Assembly (NCBI GenBank): GCA_035222895.1
Contig: JAVYIG010000404.1
Span: 62,001-126,000, forward strand
Direction: 5' to 3'
Origin: Strongylocentrotus droebachiensis
Taxonomy: Eukaryota; Echinodermata; Echinoidea; Camarodonta; Strongylocentrotidae
Length of the DNA: 64,000 nucleotides
Shown here: positions 28,301 through 43,300 of the stretch, piece after piece
How positions within the stretch are numbered: position 1 is the stretch's first letter
Layout of the letters: each line of letters begins with the position of its first letter
Notes under the pieces: model-generated
What the model was told of the DNA's origin: nothing
The model's database searches: none
What the model saw: only the letters and a program-made list of their open reading frames with translations
Position numbers and translations under genes: made by a program

Positions 28301-31300
28301 TCCTAGCACATGGTCTAACATAGAATGAACTATCATGTTGTTTTTAGTTTTTAATTTCATGAAGAAAGATTAGCAGTTTGGGTACATGTACTGTTAATTT
28401 TCTTAACCCCAATAATGTTTATCAGCTTATTACGAGAATGAAAGAACAAAGCAAAGATTGTCATATTTAAAACAAAGGAACAAGAATTCATTCCATTTCA
28501 TATGAAGCACTTATGCTGATAACTACGTCCTCCTATCACCATCTTTAAAACTTGCTACTCTTATGAAATCCTGCCATAATTAATGAATTTGATTGCTTAC
28601 CGCAGTTTGCTTTTCCCAAAAATGAAATCGCAAAATAAACAAAGATTGCCCATTATTCTAACATAGCCTAGGAGAGAACCTAATGTGGCACAAGAAATCA
28701 CAATTGCCTGCTTAAGTTAGAACCAACTCTTTTTTAATAAAAGTCCCTTTTTAATTTAAATTTTAAAAAACTTTATTGCTATTTTTTCATTAATACCCTT
28801 GCCATTAAAAAAATGCACTACTGTCAGATCTTTATTCAAACCTAATAGCCACTAAATGCAGTAGTATTTAAAAAAGAAACAGAATCAGCAGCCGAATAAA
28901 CCCTCCACCACAAGTGCTCAAGCAACATATGATTTTATATCTCATTTCTAATATAATTCAAATTAACAGTTCTAAAAAAAATTATGCAGGTGTGAATGTG
29001 GTGCCTTACCTTGCAGGTAATCAATTTGACAAAAATAATTTGTTTTTTCTACATTATTTCACTATATTTTTGACACATAAATATAGCTAAAATTTTGTGA
29101 AATACAACTGAATTATTTTCACTAGATATTATTTCTGAAAATAAGGTTCTTGCAACACTTCAATATACTAAACAGATACATTATGTGTAGTTTAATATCC
29201 ATGGAAAACATATCAAATCTTCCAGTATTGTTGGGGTAAGCAATTTATAAGGATTAAAACTGGTCTTCTATTGTTTACATGTTAGATGTCCTTTCCTACA
29301 AGTACTTTTATGCATTCTAATCCAAATATTGCTTTATCTATGATCAAGAGATCAACCTACGAGTAGGAATAGCTGTTTAGGAGTCTACATAATTTTTTTT
29401 CCCCACTGAAAGATTTTTTTCCTCCATAGACATGTACCAGCAGTAAAAGCAGAGCCGATTCTATTAATCCCATTGGCATCTAGTACTCCAAGCAACCAGG
29501 GACCCGTTTCACAAAGCCTTTTTTCAATAACAAATGACCAACACCAGTGACAAATCTGCTGATAACCAATCAGAAGCAAGGATTTCAGTAGCTTTGAACA
29601 AAAACTGTCATTTGTCACTGATGACAAGTTCTGTGAAACACCCCCCAGGGTTTCCTTTTGCTCCCGCACCTCCACCGTCGGTGTTAATACAAAACAAAAA
29701 GCAAGCTCAGCAACAAATAACAACAACAACAAAGACCAACAACCAGAGTGGGGGTTAAATAAAGCTTTCATTAAGAAAAAACAACAACAATAAAAGAGAA
29801 AGAAAATAGACATGAAAAAAAGACCAAAACAAACCTGACGCGCTCATTCGCCTTTCTTTGGCTTCAGGCATGGATGGGGCGGAAATGGAATGGCGTACTC
29901 CTGAGTCAACAAGGTGGGTAATAATGAAGAAAACAAATAAAAAACAGTAGCAGAATAAACATGAGGGTTGCCAATTTAAGACCAGGGGGAGGGGAGACTC
30001 TCACAGTGATTATAAACGAAGAGTATAAGTTTTGAATGTTAGGCAAAGCGCACACGCACAAACAGTTACAGATATAATGTGCCTGAAACGCTGGCTAAGT
30101 AATTCAAAGTACAAAACCAGGTAAACACCAGTACATGAGCGTCGCTACTCACATAGAACCAGACAGATACATGTAGAAACATAACATTGTTCATCATCAA
30201 TTTTTCTTCTAAAAAAAACAAAAAACATGGAATCCTGTGCAGTCCATATTGTTTGCAGACAACCAGAGGGGCTTTTAAAATAATTTAGTGTCATTAATTT
30301 AAAGCCTTTCTAGCTCATTAAAATTCAGAAGTATTTATTACATCATAACACACTATGAACATGACGGACACAGAAAGCGGACAAAATATACAGTTCCTCA
30401 GGTTGACAAAGGAACATCCCTTCACTGCTATTATGTAAAAAGTAAATATGCATGTGACACCTGGTCTACACATTTTTACATAATAGCAGTGAAGGGATGT
30501 TCCTTTGTCTTCCTGAGGAACTGTATATTTTGTCCGCTTTCTTTGTCAGTCATGTTCATAGTGACAGGATAGACTTTCTCCTCCATATAATTCATCAAAT
30601 ACCATACTCAAAAGAAAATTGAACATAATTATACACCATGTAAAGACCTAAAAAGACTATAATGCCCAGTGTGGTATCATATCATCCCTTTTAAGGTAAT
30701 GCAAAGTTTTGGGAAGTTTTGAAAATTGGATGGATAGTAATTCTTTAAAATTGTGATATATTTGGATGCCCATGTGGATGTATTATAAGTACTAAAACAT
30801 TTAGTCCCTAAAACACTTCAGCTTTTGAGAAGTTCAATAATCAAAATTTACTGGTGCTCCTGGTAAGTTTCAAATATTTCAAATAGCGTCTAATGCCATT
30901 CGATGGTAGCTGCGACCATGAAAATCTTACAATATGCAGTCCGGACTATAACTGTCAAACGGGAATAGCAAATTGGTTAATTGTAGTCAAGAAACATTGT
31001 TTTTAAAGCTAAAGTAATATCAGTCTTGAGAGGGAGCTATATAACATTAAGAGTGTATTATTTACAATTTCATCCCAATCGCATATGCTTCCAATATGTT
31101 CAGTTGAACCAAATTCATGACCCCATACCAAAACTTTGTATTACCTTTAAGTTTATTGTATGAAGATAATTATTAATTTTAATCTCCAACGCTACAATGA
31201 TTGAAAGTCAAATCCTGTCTCCCTATATAATGCAACAGTATTCTACAAAGTAGTATTTGTTACATAAATCATGATATGTTTGTACATCTTATCTATTGCA

Positions 31301-34300
31301 TAACCCAAAAAGAAAGTATAAATTTAAGTTCAAACCATATCTGTAATAAAATTGAATGAATATACTCGAAAGAGCAATTAGATGTAAATGTGCAATTTAA
31401 TGTGATAATTGTTAAATTAATTTCACTTGGTGTTACAGTTAATGTGAAATGTATGCAAATTTGCCTCAGCTAGTGCATAAAACTTTACTAAATGTAAGCA
31501 TCACAAAATAGAATTGCTTATAATTTATGCAAATCTATGTTTGATTTTGGTAATCTTACTTAAATTGGACGTGCCTGTTTGTGTATTCAATTATATGGAA
31601 CAGAAAAAGTAATATTCCAATTCATTTTGAAGTGATAATTTACTTGAACATTCGTGAATTATGATATCTAAAGTTCTGAGGATGCTATTCATGTATGCAG
31701 GTTGAAAGCGAAATAAATTGACCGTATCACGTACATGTTGTAGAAGAATATCATTGTTATTTGATGGAGAAATAACCAAACTCCTGTTAAAGGTAATGTT
31801 CCATGTGCAGGTCATAAAAATGAAAAGGTTAAATTCCAAGGGGATTTGAAAGACAATACTTATTTAGAACTTCTATCAAAACAAAAGAGATTGAAATTGG
31901 CTTTTTGTGGGAAAATTAAGACAATTAGCTGTCAAATCCACATACATGTAAGTGATTGCAATCACCTAAGTAATAGTCTGAATTTCAGACCCTTTACCGA
32001 ATGGTCGTACATTTTGTGCTGCACAAAGATTCAATCAGTTTAATTTTGGCCATTAAAAGTACCCGGTAGTGGGTTATTGATGTAGACAAATGCTCATGTA
32101 TCGGTTACAGCTCATTTTATGTATGTATTACCAAAGAGAAAAAAAAGACTTCAGTCAGTCACTCAATAGTGTCCGACAGGGAAGTCTAGAAGGTAAACAG
32201 GTTTCCTTGCATAATTTGAATACTATGACCATACTAATGTTTAAATTTCACAGATAGGACATACAGTACATGATAACATTTCTGCAAAGTTCTACAGAAT
32301 TTGATGTTGGCTGCAAAAGGGACATAGCATCTTTAACTGACCAAAACTTAAGGAGAAATATATTAATTCAATAAATATTTTTGAGATCTAGTACCGATAT
32401 GTTACTATGGATCAAAAATAAATCTTGTTAAGATGTGCGTGCTCTGAACACAAAAAATAAAGAGAAGCTATACCAGTGTTTCTCACAAAATGTGAAGATT
32501 GGGGGAGACTAGCCCGCACGTTGGCTGTCAAAATAAAAAATATAATAAAGAAAGTATAGTTAAATTCAACACTGATAATGAATAATAGGGGAAAATGCAC
32601 AAGGTACGGTAGTAACATATTATTTAATCAAATGTTTTGAAATACATCCTTTGAATTTTAACTCATATGAGGAAAAAAATCAATTGAGGGAAATATGAGG
32701 GAGAGAAAGTGGGAGCGTTGCTTCATGTACATGAAATATTTCCAGATCTACAAAATACCAAAGAGGCAATTTCAAAGAGCTCATTTCTATATTTGTGTAC
32801 ATCATACACAAATTAATCTGTACAGTATATCTAAGAAATCATACCTCAAAACTCAGCTACTAAATATAAAGTATAGAAAAAATTCAGTTTTCATTCAACA
32901 TGCTTTAACAAAAAAAATGTAGTACTAGAAAATTGAATGGCCTAATCAATAACTGACAAAAAGCCTGGGGGGGGGGGGATCATTGGGCATTATAAGAAGC
33001 TGCATCAATAAATGCAAAGTTTTTATGAGAGTAATTATAGAGGTGGGCTTACAATTTATTTATAAAAAGAAACACAATTTGTATAAACACCACTACTAAT
33101 ATACATGAACTCTATTGCGTTTAGTACAAAGCATCACAATATTCAGAAGAAATAAAAGAAAATGATACAGTATGTTTTACTATAGAAAACAAATGTAAAA
33201 CTGTATGTATGGAAATGTACAACTTGGGTGACTATTTCAGCGAGGCTATAACATTTCCAGGAAAACATTTTTTCCCCAGAAAATTCAATAACCTACAAAT
33301 CACTTGAGCACAAATCATCTGCTGAGAGCCAGAAGGGCCTTAGCTTAGAAACTTTTAACACAGCCGCTTCTGGCTCAAAACAGAAGAAATAAAAAAGATG
33401 GTATTCTTTAAAAAAAAAAAAAAAATCATGAAATCGGGAATAGACTAATGAAATACACTGAAAATCATATCTGGAAGGAATTTCTCAAATGGCTAAGATG
33501 GAGAAATAAAATCACCACTTGACACTGTACGATTCTCACTTAACGGCTCACTGTTGACAGAATACAACAGAAACATGCAAATTTTCTTCAATTTCCACCA
33601 TTTTTTGTGTTTTTGCACACAATGAAGTACCTGCTACAATGAGTGGTGTGTCTTTGGAAACTGATTTGAGAAACAAGAGAGAGAGAGAGAAAGTTGGAAA
33701 GAAAATAAGATTTTATTCAGGATATTTTCATGGAGAATAGCAGTATAACAAAAATAGTGATGATAATTGTAGTATTCTGGAATTTTTAACTGTAATTTGT
33801 TGAAAACAAACTGGTATTTGTCTCAAAATAGACGTTCATGTACACTGTACCGAAGAATAAATTGTGAAGCATAACAACTTATACTTTTAAAAACTCTTGA
33901 ATATAATTCTTCTTTTATTACATTTCCAGGATAAAATTGTTATATTAGCCTGTACTATCAATCAAGCATTTGTTAAAGGCAGATGGTAAAATACTGACTT
34001 AAATATTCAATAATTCCAAGTATACACTGAAATACACCAACAAAAAAATAAATGAACTTGAGAAGAAGGGTGGCATCATTTCCAATATACTTCATTTCCT
34101 AATACAACCCTTGAGTATGTACAGCAGTTTTATATATGAAGGATAATATTGTGGTTATATGTAATCTTATATATCAGTCGTGGTAAAAAGGAAACCCATG
34201 TTGATAAACCACTGCATGAAAAAACAACTCTTTGGCAGGATAGTGAATAACCATGGAGATATATATCTTATATCTCCATGGAATAACCAACAAATTTTCA

Positions 34301-37300
34301 TAAGTATATACTGTATCAGCAATACCGATTTTAACCCCTTTGCCTGTTCAGATACCGAGACAAAATAATGATTAGTATTCTGAGCTATCCGGGAAACAGC
34401 CACAATATTGTTTGAAGAGATGACACCAGCTCCAGACGTAAAACAGGAGAAACTGGAAATGCAGAAATTGTAGCAAAATATGATACAGAACACAGTATGT
34501 CTTTTCATACTAATAACTTAAACAAGAGTCTGTAAAAATCCAACTGTTTCTTTGAATATAATACCATGAAATAGTATAAATACATTAATACGAACATCAG
34601 GTAGAATTGGAAGAGTAGAATTGGAAGAGAAGTATTATGACATTTGAAAATTAGTTTAGGTTTATGAAATACATGTAGCAGGAATAGATGACTATTATTG
34701 AAGACCATGTGAAGTGTTGATAGCCAATTACAAACATTGTAATATGATGGCATATTAAAGCAAACAAGAGCCCACAGTTTTATAAGAATAAGACAATTAA
34801 ATGAAGGAATTGGCGATATGTGTATGATAGTTGAAGGGAAAGATATGTATGTAAATAGCCATGTCAATATACGCATGATATACAAGAGGTAATATTTTGT
34901 GGGTAAAAACGGGGAGGCTTGGGGGTGAATCTAAATGTATTATGTTGATGTGGAAAGCTTATTAAAACAAATTGTATCACATATTGTGAGTAAAATTTCA
35001 GGGTTCCGAAAGAAAAATATTAGGCCCTCCTTAGGCAGGTTTGAAATACCATGAGGTCACTTTTAAAGGTGAACCATTTTTACCTATATTCAAAAGCAAT
35101 AGAAAGCATACAAGCAGTATACAAGTTGCCCCCTTTATACATGTAACAGCTGCTGAGAGGGAGAAGGATATTAACTCATCTACTTATATATAGTTCAGTT
35201 AATGCCCTGCTGGCTTTTAACAGCCAATATTGGAGTCCCACACTGTATGATCCGATGTAACGATGAATATGAATGAGTATATGGTCATCACACTGTATAA
35301 ATATATACATAAAAACTTGTGCTTTTGCAGCTAATGATAACATCTTGAATACATGTACACTAAGATTAATTTAGTATAATGGAAATAAAACTGTTTTCAC
35401 CTTCTCCAAACATAGATGAGAGTCTTGTGGTTCCTAGTCCTACATCACAAGAAATTCAATTTGATTATAAATAATGAAAAGAATATTCAGTAGGTAAAGA
35501 ATGAGGAAACTTTGAATTAATTTTGTTTTTTAAAAGGGAACTTCAAGATAATACGCTCACTGTACATTGTCTTGGGTATTGACTTAAAAAAATAATATAA
35601 CTTTGATTTACATTGAGGTAGGGATATAAATAAACTCTTGTTTTTAAAACATTTTGATTCATAAAATAAAGTAGTTTTAATAAATGCAATTATGCTAGTG
35701 TGACATATGCATGTTATCTATTACTTACAACTATCTGCCAGATACATTCTCATGGCTGTCACAAACACTCTTACAGAATAACCCTGACTTTCCTCATGGA
35801 TGGTATGGTGCCCAGTTTCCAGTTTTATCATCTGACTAAAAAAATCTTAGAAAGTCAGAATTTTTCATCACCATAAAAACTGCAACAAGATATACAGGAC
35901 AGTGTACAAGACGGTGCAGTATAATACAGGACGAACAAAAAATTGGTGACATAGAAAATTTGTTTCTCCATTACACAATTTTCTATTTTTACCAGCATTA
36001 TTTCAGGCCAAACTACTGCTAGGGTAACACTAAATGAAAAAAGAAGAGTCACACAATAAGCTTTTAAAAAATGTGAACAGCCATCAGCCTGTAGGAGCAA
36101 TTTTATCAAACAGTTAGATATTAATACATATACAAATTGTGAGACAATGCAAAAATGCACTCTGCCAATTTGTTGCCATGCATGCCACGCACAAGCATCA
36201 TCACAACAAAGAAAATCTGAATAACTTAGTTACACAAATCCAAATTCAAAATCCCCTGAAACACCAAGGATGACAACATGTTGAAATAGAATGTTGATTG
36301 TTGAGGGAAGAGGCAGGAAATTCCCAAACTATAACCCCAAACTTTATAATCAATAATAAATTCATGATGTGAGCAAGGATGCCCTAATCATGTTTAATAC
36401 AGATTATACAGAAACCTGTATCATAGACAGAAAATGATTTAAACAACTTTTTAAAACTAATATTTATAAATAATATTTTTTATAATTAAATAATTTTTTT
36501 AGAAAGGTATGCCAATGTTGCAGTCAATTTCTGTTTACCACTGTTTACCATTGTGAACTCTGTTGCTTATGGGACATATTTCACTTTTGTTGAGTTTAAT
36601 GTATTGACTGAGGATCAAATTTGGGGAGAATCAATTTATCAAGCATAGAATAATTTGATTGAATATCAAGCAATTCAAAAGAAATTGCTTTTGAGGAAGA
36701 AGACTATTTAACCCTCTGTCAAAACAATACAAAAATGGCAAAAGGGCAGTCAAGAAATGATTGTTAGACCTACCTCTTCCAGCTATGATGTCTAGCACGT
36801 TGGAGTCCCTCTGAAGAGAGCGAGACTTGCTACTGGACGACACGCTGTTGCTTCTCTCATGACCCTGATGACCTTGTGAACTGTCGGTCGAGACCTGGGA
36901 CAGGGTTGAAAGGTCAAAGACGTTCTCGTTCTGACCTCCGTTGAGGTTGGTTGCAGGTCCGATGGTCTGAGGAAGGTCTTTGGCGAGACGGTGGACGTTC
37001 TCGAGGATGATGGAGATGAGAGGGAGATAGAGGGTCGCAATTCGAGCTTGATGTTGCTGTTAAACGAGGGAAAAATAGTTAAATGGTTTAAGTCATTATC
37101 ATCATCATCGCTATCAACACATATTACCGTCATCAACATAACCAAAAATAAACATAACAATTATAAGAAAAACATCATCAGCATATTGAACAATATAATT
37201 ATAGGCCATTAGTAGCACAAGCACCAAACTATAACCACCATCCTCACCATAGTCACTACTGCTATCTCAATATCCTCATCATTACATGTACCACCAAAAA

Positions 37301-40300
37301 CATCATTGCTACCACAACTACTAGTACTACCGTCCCGACAACCACCACCACCTGACCTCCATACTGCTCCTTTGAATAATTCTTTTAAGCATGTGGTAAC
37401 ATATTAATGCTGTGAATCGTCATCATCATCATCAGCAGCATCACTACCAGCAACACCATCATCCCACCCCATCCTCATCACCACCAGCACTACCACAACC
37501 ATTACCACACCTACCCTCACCCAAGTCACCCTCACCCCATCACCAAAGTTCCATCTTCTCCCGACTTCTGCTTACCTTGGAGTGATATCTGTCATCTGCA
37601 CTGTGCTTGGCCAGGAGATTCCGTAGTACCCTGATACCATGCTGACGTACCTCGGTGACATCGTGTAGAGCCACGCCCACTTCCCTTAGCAACAGCCCAG
37701 CCAGGAAGTGATTCTGACAGTACTCCTCCGTCAATGAATAGTCATACTTCAAGTCTATCATGTTCCGAGTAGAAGGTGCAATGGAAGAGAGGGGGAAAAT
37801 CCAGCAACTTTTCACGTTAAAAGACTTCATTTTGTTTTTATTCTTTTGCATTCATGGTTAGATAAATTCAAATCAAGGACAGAGAAAGCAGTTGTTCTTT
37901 AGAAATGTGTTTGTTCAAAAATATACTGAAGCATCTACATGTAAATATATTTGGTACTGAATTAACAAAAATGAGGTTAGGGATGTTCAACGATTTTTCA
38001 GATACACCCTGTGCATGTATTTTGTTGAGTGTGTGTATGGTCCTTTCCATTTTTAATCACTGATACTCATATAAGTATAAATGTATGTTAATCCGCTTTA
38101 AAGTGTCTCTCAATAACTTGTGAAATGCAAATATAATTGGACATGTATGTTAAAAACCCAACAAGACAACACAACAAATACAGACATGTACATGTACATG
38201 ATGGTTCCTCTGAGGTACATAGGCATATAAGGTAACATTGGCCTGAACTAGAACATACTAAACATAAAATACCATCTCACAACAGTTCTGTATAGAAGTC
38301 TTTATTAGATATCCATCTACTTCTTGATTAAGTGATTTGTATATATATATATTGCGATGTGCGATTTTACTTATCATACCATAGAAAAGTGTATGCCACA
38401 TATATATGAACTGAGATAACTTCTGAAAAAATGAAATGATTTGCAAAATGAACAGGAAAAATTTGAATCCAAATGCGGCGGATGGGATTTTGAACTTCAA
38501 CAAACGGAAATGGTATATGAGATTACAAACAGTGCAACATTACCAAAAAAGTGTCTCTCTTAAACTGGTTCTTAACCCCACCCAAACTCGATCATCCCTC
38601 TACCAACAGATAGAATGTTAATGCTCTTGTAACAATCAGATTAAAAAACATTTTATGTCAGTATTTAAAGAACTTCTTTCCTGATGAAGTAAGGACGGAT
38701 TGAAAATATCCACATGATTTTTGTTATAATTAAAAGCAAATTCAAACCCAAACTATTTCTTCATTCTAATGTTGCATTTTTTGTTTTGCACTGCGACCCA
38801 GTGGGGGGAAAAAGTGTATGTACTTTGCCTGCAGGGGCTCACTTTTAAATTTTACTTGCAAGTGTGTCCACTAGCCCGTCCATTTACTCCTGTGAAACCA
38901 TATTAAAAATGTACATTGTTCAGAACACTGTACATGTACATACAGTGTGTAGGGGCTGCGTACCACAATTAAGAGAGACACACAGCACAATGCGGGAGTA
39001 GAAACAAACACGCCTTATCAGGAGAAAAAAATTATTTTAAAAAAAATTAATAAAAATGAAATAAAAAACATGAGGTCGAGACATCATGCCAACAAACCTT
39101 TGTATTGGTCTTTTCCTTGGCGGAATGGAACTGTAAACGAGTCAAGCACATCAGTTCGGATGGACAAGAGGCAGGATGAGGAGAACGAGGAGGAAAAACA
39201 AAAAAACACGGTTGACCTCAAACGTTAGGGATGATGATGATGATGATTAGACAAGGCGGAGCACACAAACACACAAGCCAGCTAATATATCCCTGTCACA
39301 TTGGTGAAACAAACGCCAGACCAACACCAGGGCCCATCGTTGCATAAAACTTACCATTGATGGTAACTTTGCCATCAATGGTAACTACCATGGAAACCTT
39401 GATTTTTAATTGGCTGTTGAGCCCTGTTACCATGGTAGTTGCCATTGAGGCAAAGTTACCATCAATGGTAAGTTTTATGCAATGGGCCCTGACTGACATC
39501 AGACCAAACAAAACTTCAAATTACACCAAATGGCCAAGAAACGGTTCTTTGGAATTGGTTTGAAGTTTGGTTTGCAGTGTGACTGAGGTACGAGAAACAA
39601 AAAGGCACAATCTGTGGTTATTTGGGTCAGTGTAAAAGGGGCGTTGGATATAAACAACTTTAGTGACTTGATGGACCTTTTTACAGCCGTAACTGAAAAA
39701 GTAGAAACTTTTTGTCCTCTGTGATGCATGGTTCTTGAGCAGAAGAGCCAATGGAAGATGGCTGTATTAAAATTTGAAATTTCTCTTTGAAACATCCCTA
39801 ATTTAGATTCAATAATTAACTATGTTCGAAAATGTGGGGGGGGGGGGGGCAATTCACAAACTTGATATCAGTGACAAAGGACAGTCTTTGTTATAAGCTA
39901 CTGAAATCCTTGCTTCTGATTGGTTATCAGCAGATTTGTCACTGATTTTTCTCATTTTCCATTGAAAAAAGGCTTTGTGAAATGGTCCCAGTTCTTGGAA
40001 TGACTTTGCAAAATGTAGGTAAGGATTAAACAATACTGTTAGAAATATAATGAAATCAGTCCTCTCCGTTTTGATCAATGCCCTTTTGACCTCTAGCTGA
40101 ATTATGATCAAACATGAACAAAAACACACAAAAAAAATTATAAATAAAAAGCATGCAAAAGGATATCAAAAATAAAAAGCATTTAAAAAAAAGGAGCACT
40201 TTTAAAGCAAATCAAGAATCAAAACAAAGACAGAAATACATGTAAACATTCACTACTTTTACGGTGTTGTTTTCTGTTTTGTTTTTGCTTCTTTGAATTA

Positions 40301-43300
40301 TGAATCGTTCAAAATAATAAGTTCAAAAAATTGTTAATTTTATGAATGCCTGATAATAAATAAGCACTGCTTTGTTATTATTATCATTATTATTTATTAC
40401 ATGCAAAAGATAATCTTATTAACAAACCAAAAGCACTTTATGACAAAAATATCCAGGTACCACAATTTGTTTTTAAATAAATTCTCACATTTGCCAGGGG
40501 GAACATATTTTAAACCATTCATTTGTTAAATGTTATGTTTAAGTATGCATTCTGGGATTGCTACTTGTTAATGAGTAACATGTATGGGACTTATAAATAG
40601 CAAGTTTCCTTACTTAACATAAAATATGCATTACATTGACACAGAACATACAGAACATATACATATACCAATTTTGTTTAAAACATTAAAAAATAACAAT
40701 ATCACAGATAAAATTCCAAACACTATCTATTTTTAGATCGTATGTAGGTTGTTTTTGTCAAATGCATTCTTATTATTCTATGTTTATGTAATTTTTAAAA
40801 AAGATGGATGAATTGTTGCATATCTGTTGCTCCATTACTCCTTGTATTATATGCTTCAAATCGAGACGCAAAGTTATGAATCATGTAGATTGCAGATTGA
40901 AAAATAAAGAAACATTGAAGTATTACAATTTTGAAACAATGGACAAATAACAAACAAATTTACTCTAAAATATTTGAGTAATTTGGTTCAAACATACAAA
41001 CAAACCACTATTACAAATCTGTGCTGACTCCGTGGTCCAATAAACAAACAGATTTTCATCAATATCTTAACATTTTAGGTCATTACAAGAATAATAGATG
41101 TATATACATGGAGAACAATACAACAATAAAATAAGCACTCCTGACTTGAGAAAATGTTTTGCATTTTGCCCAAATATTTCCTCGATCCCACCATCCCTTT
41201 CCTAATGGAGCTCATTTTTAACATGACCCCCCCCCCCCACCCCTAACAAAAAACAACTAAAAATGCACGATTACTAAACAAATGAACACAACACGACAGA
41301 CAACATAAAAGTACAACACATTCACTATAAATTGAAATACTAACATACATACAAAATATTGCTCTTTTTGTCAAAAAATTGCACTGTTTCTTTTTCCTTT
41401 ACATTTTTTACCACATTAATGTAGATGTTAAACACTGTTATCTAGGTTCGTGGTTACATAGCTAATAAGGTATGAATGTGAATATTACGGTACTGTTTTC
41501 TACTTTGTCTCTTGGCATGTACACGATTGACTTACATGTACATACTTGCCACTCAATCAAAATTGTAACAAACTACTAAGTTAGCTAGATATTTGGTTAT
41601 CTTGACATTTACTTTTGAGTTTTGTTCTTATTTTTGTAGGTCAAACCCAGAAATATTATTATGTAAAACTATATCCCGAACATTGATATATTAACTTTCA
41701 AGTGCACAAGGAGTTATAACTTAGATGAGGGGGAGGGGGAGGGGTGGGTGGGGGTGGTATTTTCCAAAATGCAACACTGCAAGTACTTGAATACCATCTA
41801 TTTAAAAACACAGCTAATAAATTATTTACGCAATATATATAAATGCTGAATAAATGCAAAGGGAGACAACTTATTATTTATGCTGGGTAAATAATCAAAT
41901 CAGGGTTAACTGGGGTGGGGGAGGGCTGGGTGTTTGCACAAGTAATGAAAAGGAGTAATAAATCATTGAAGAATTGTAATCTCTGATCCTTAAATGAAGA
42001 GATTTTTTTTCTGGCTCCGACAGAGAAATTGGTCATAAATTAGTTTTTTATCTTAAATGATTATTGATTGTAATAAATATCTATATCTATAAATATATAA
42101 TTAATGACACAAATATAATATCATATGAAATACTAAATGTGTGTCTACGTGTAATCTAATCTAAAAAATCACACAATACATATTGCATCAATGTGGTTTG
42201 ATATACAAAGTATATTGGTTCGTTATGATTGATAATCAATCAGTATATGTAATTGTACATCATAATACTACATGTATATTCATGTGCAAATCCTTGGTAA
42301 AAAGTGACATTTAAAAAATAATCTTCATACTGTATCACTGTATGCGTACAAATTTCCCACTACAAACCACTTTTTCTTGATCACCCATGCATCTTACCCA
42401 TTACCCAGCAAAACAAAATAAAAAAATACTCGAATGACCATTTCTCAACCAATTTTGTTTCATGCATATAACTTTAAAGAATTATAATTTTCCATAATGT
42501 ATAAGTGAAGAATTACTGTTTCATTCATGAAATCAATTTTCATTTTCATTTTTGTGTGTATGTTCATGTGACAGAAAACTTGCAGCATTGCCATATTTCT
42601 TAATGATCGTTCTTACTCCTTATTTTTATTATTCTAATTTCTATATGCATATATACAATCCAACAATGTTAATTTGATTGTTTACATGGTTATACACTCT
42701 GTCTGCATAATGTACCACTACTGCACTGCGCTACAAAGATATTCACAAAATTGACAAGAATATACAGATATATATATACTTGCACAAAAAGATTAACATA
42801 GAGAGGGTATTATAGTGGAAGAGGGCAAAGGAATATTGGAAAGACCCCATTAGAGGCCAAGAGACTGGTGAGCATACCATACTTCCTGAAGTTGCCTCCA
42901 TACGCTGAAACAGTGCAAAAGGTAGCAAGAAGGGGTAATATACAGTCTTTAGCAAGCATGGTAATATACTTTCTAGATGAAATGAATATAACAGTCTATA
43001 CATGTAGCTATAGGTTTCTTATACATGTATATCGGTATAGCAAACTAACCTATGCGGTATTACAATATTATGGGTGAAAATAAAAGAAGACAATACCTAT
43101 ACATGTTACATAATAAAAAACAATGACTAACATATACAGGGGAAGATCTTACTAATAATGTGCTTCATAAATTGACTTAATATTCTTATTTCTAACTTAA
43201 AAGTAGTTACAGATACATTGTAGAGCCAATATTTTTAAGTCTATTGAACTTCCTAAATATTTTGAATCTGTATTGTCTTAGCAAACATTTCAATATTACT

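Noticed and set aside
36520..36560. Possible 21-nt exon with donor GTAAACAG
   Set aside because: It sits in a local micro-duplication (TGTTTACCA twice), has a weak acceptor, and an open frame of seven codons is expected by chance.
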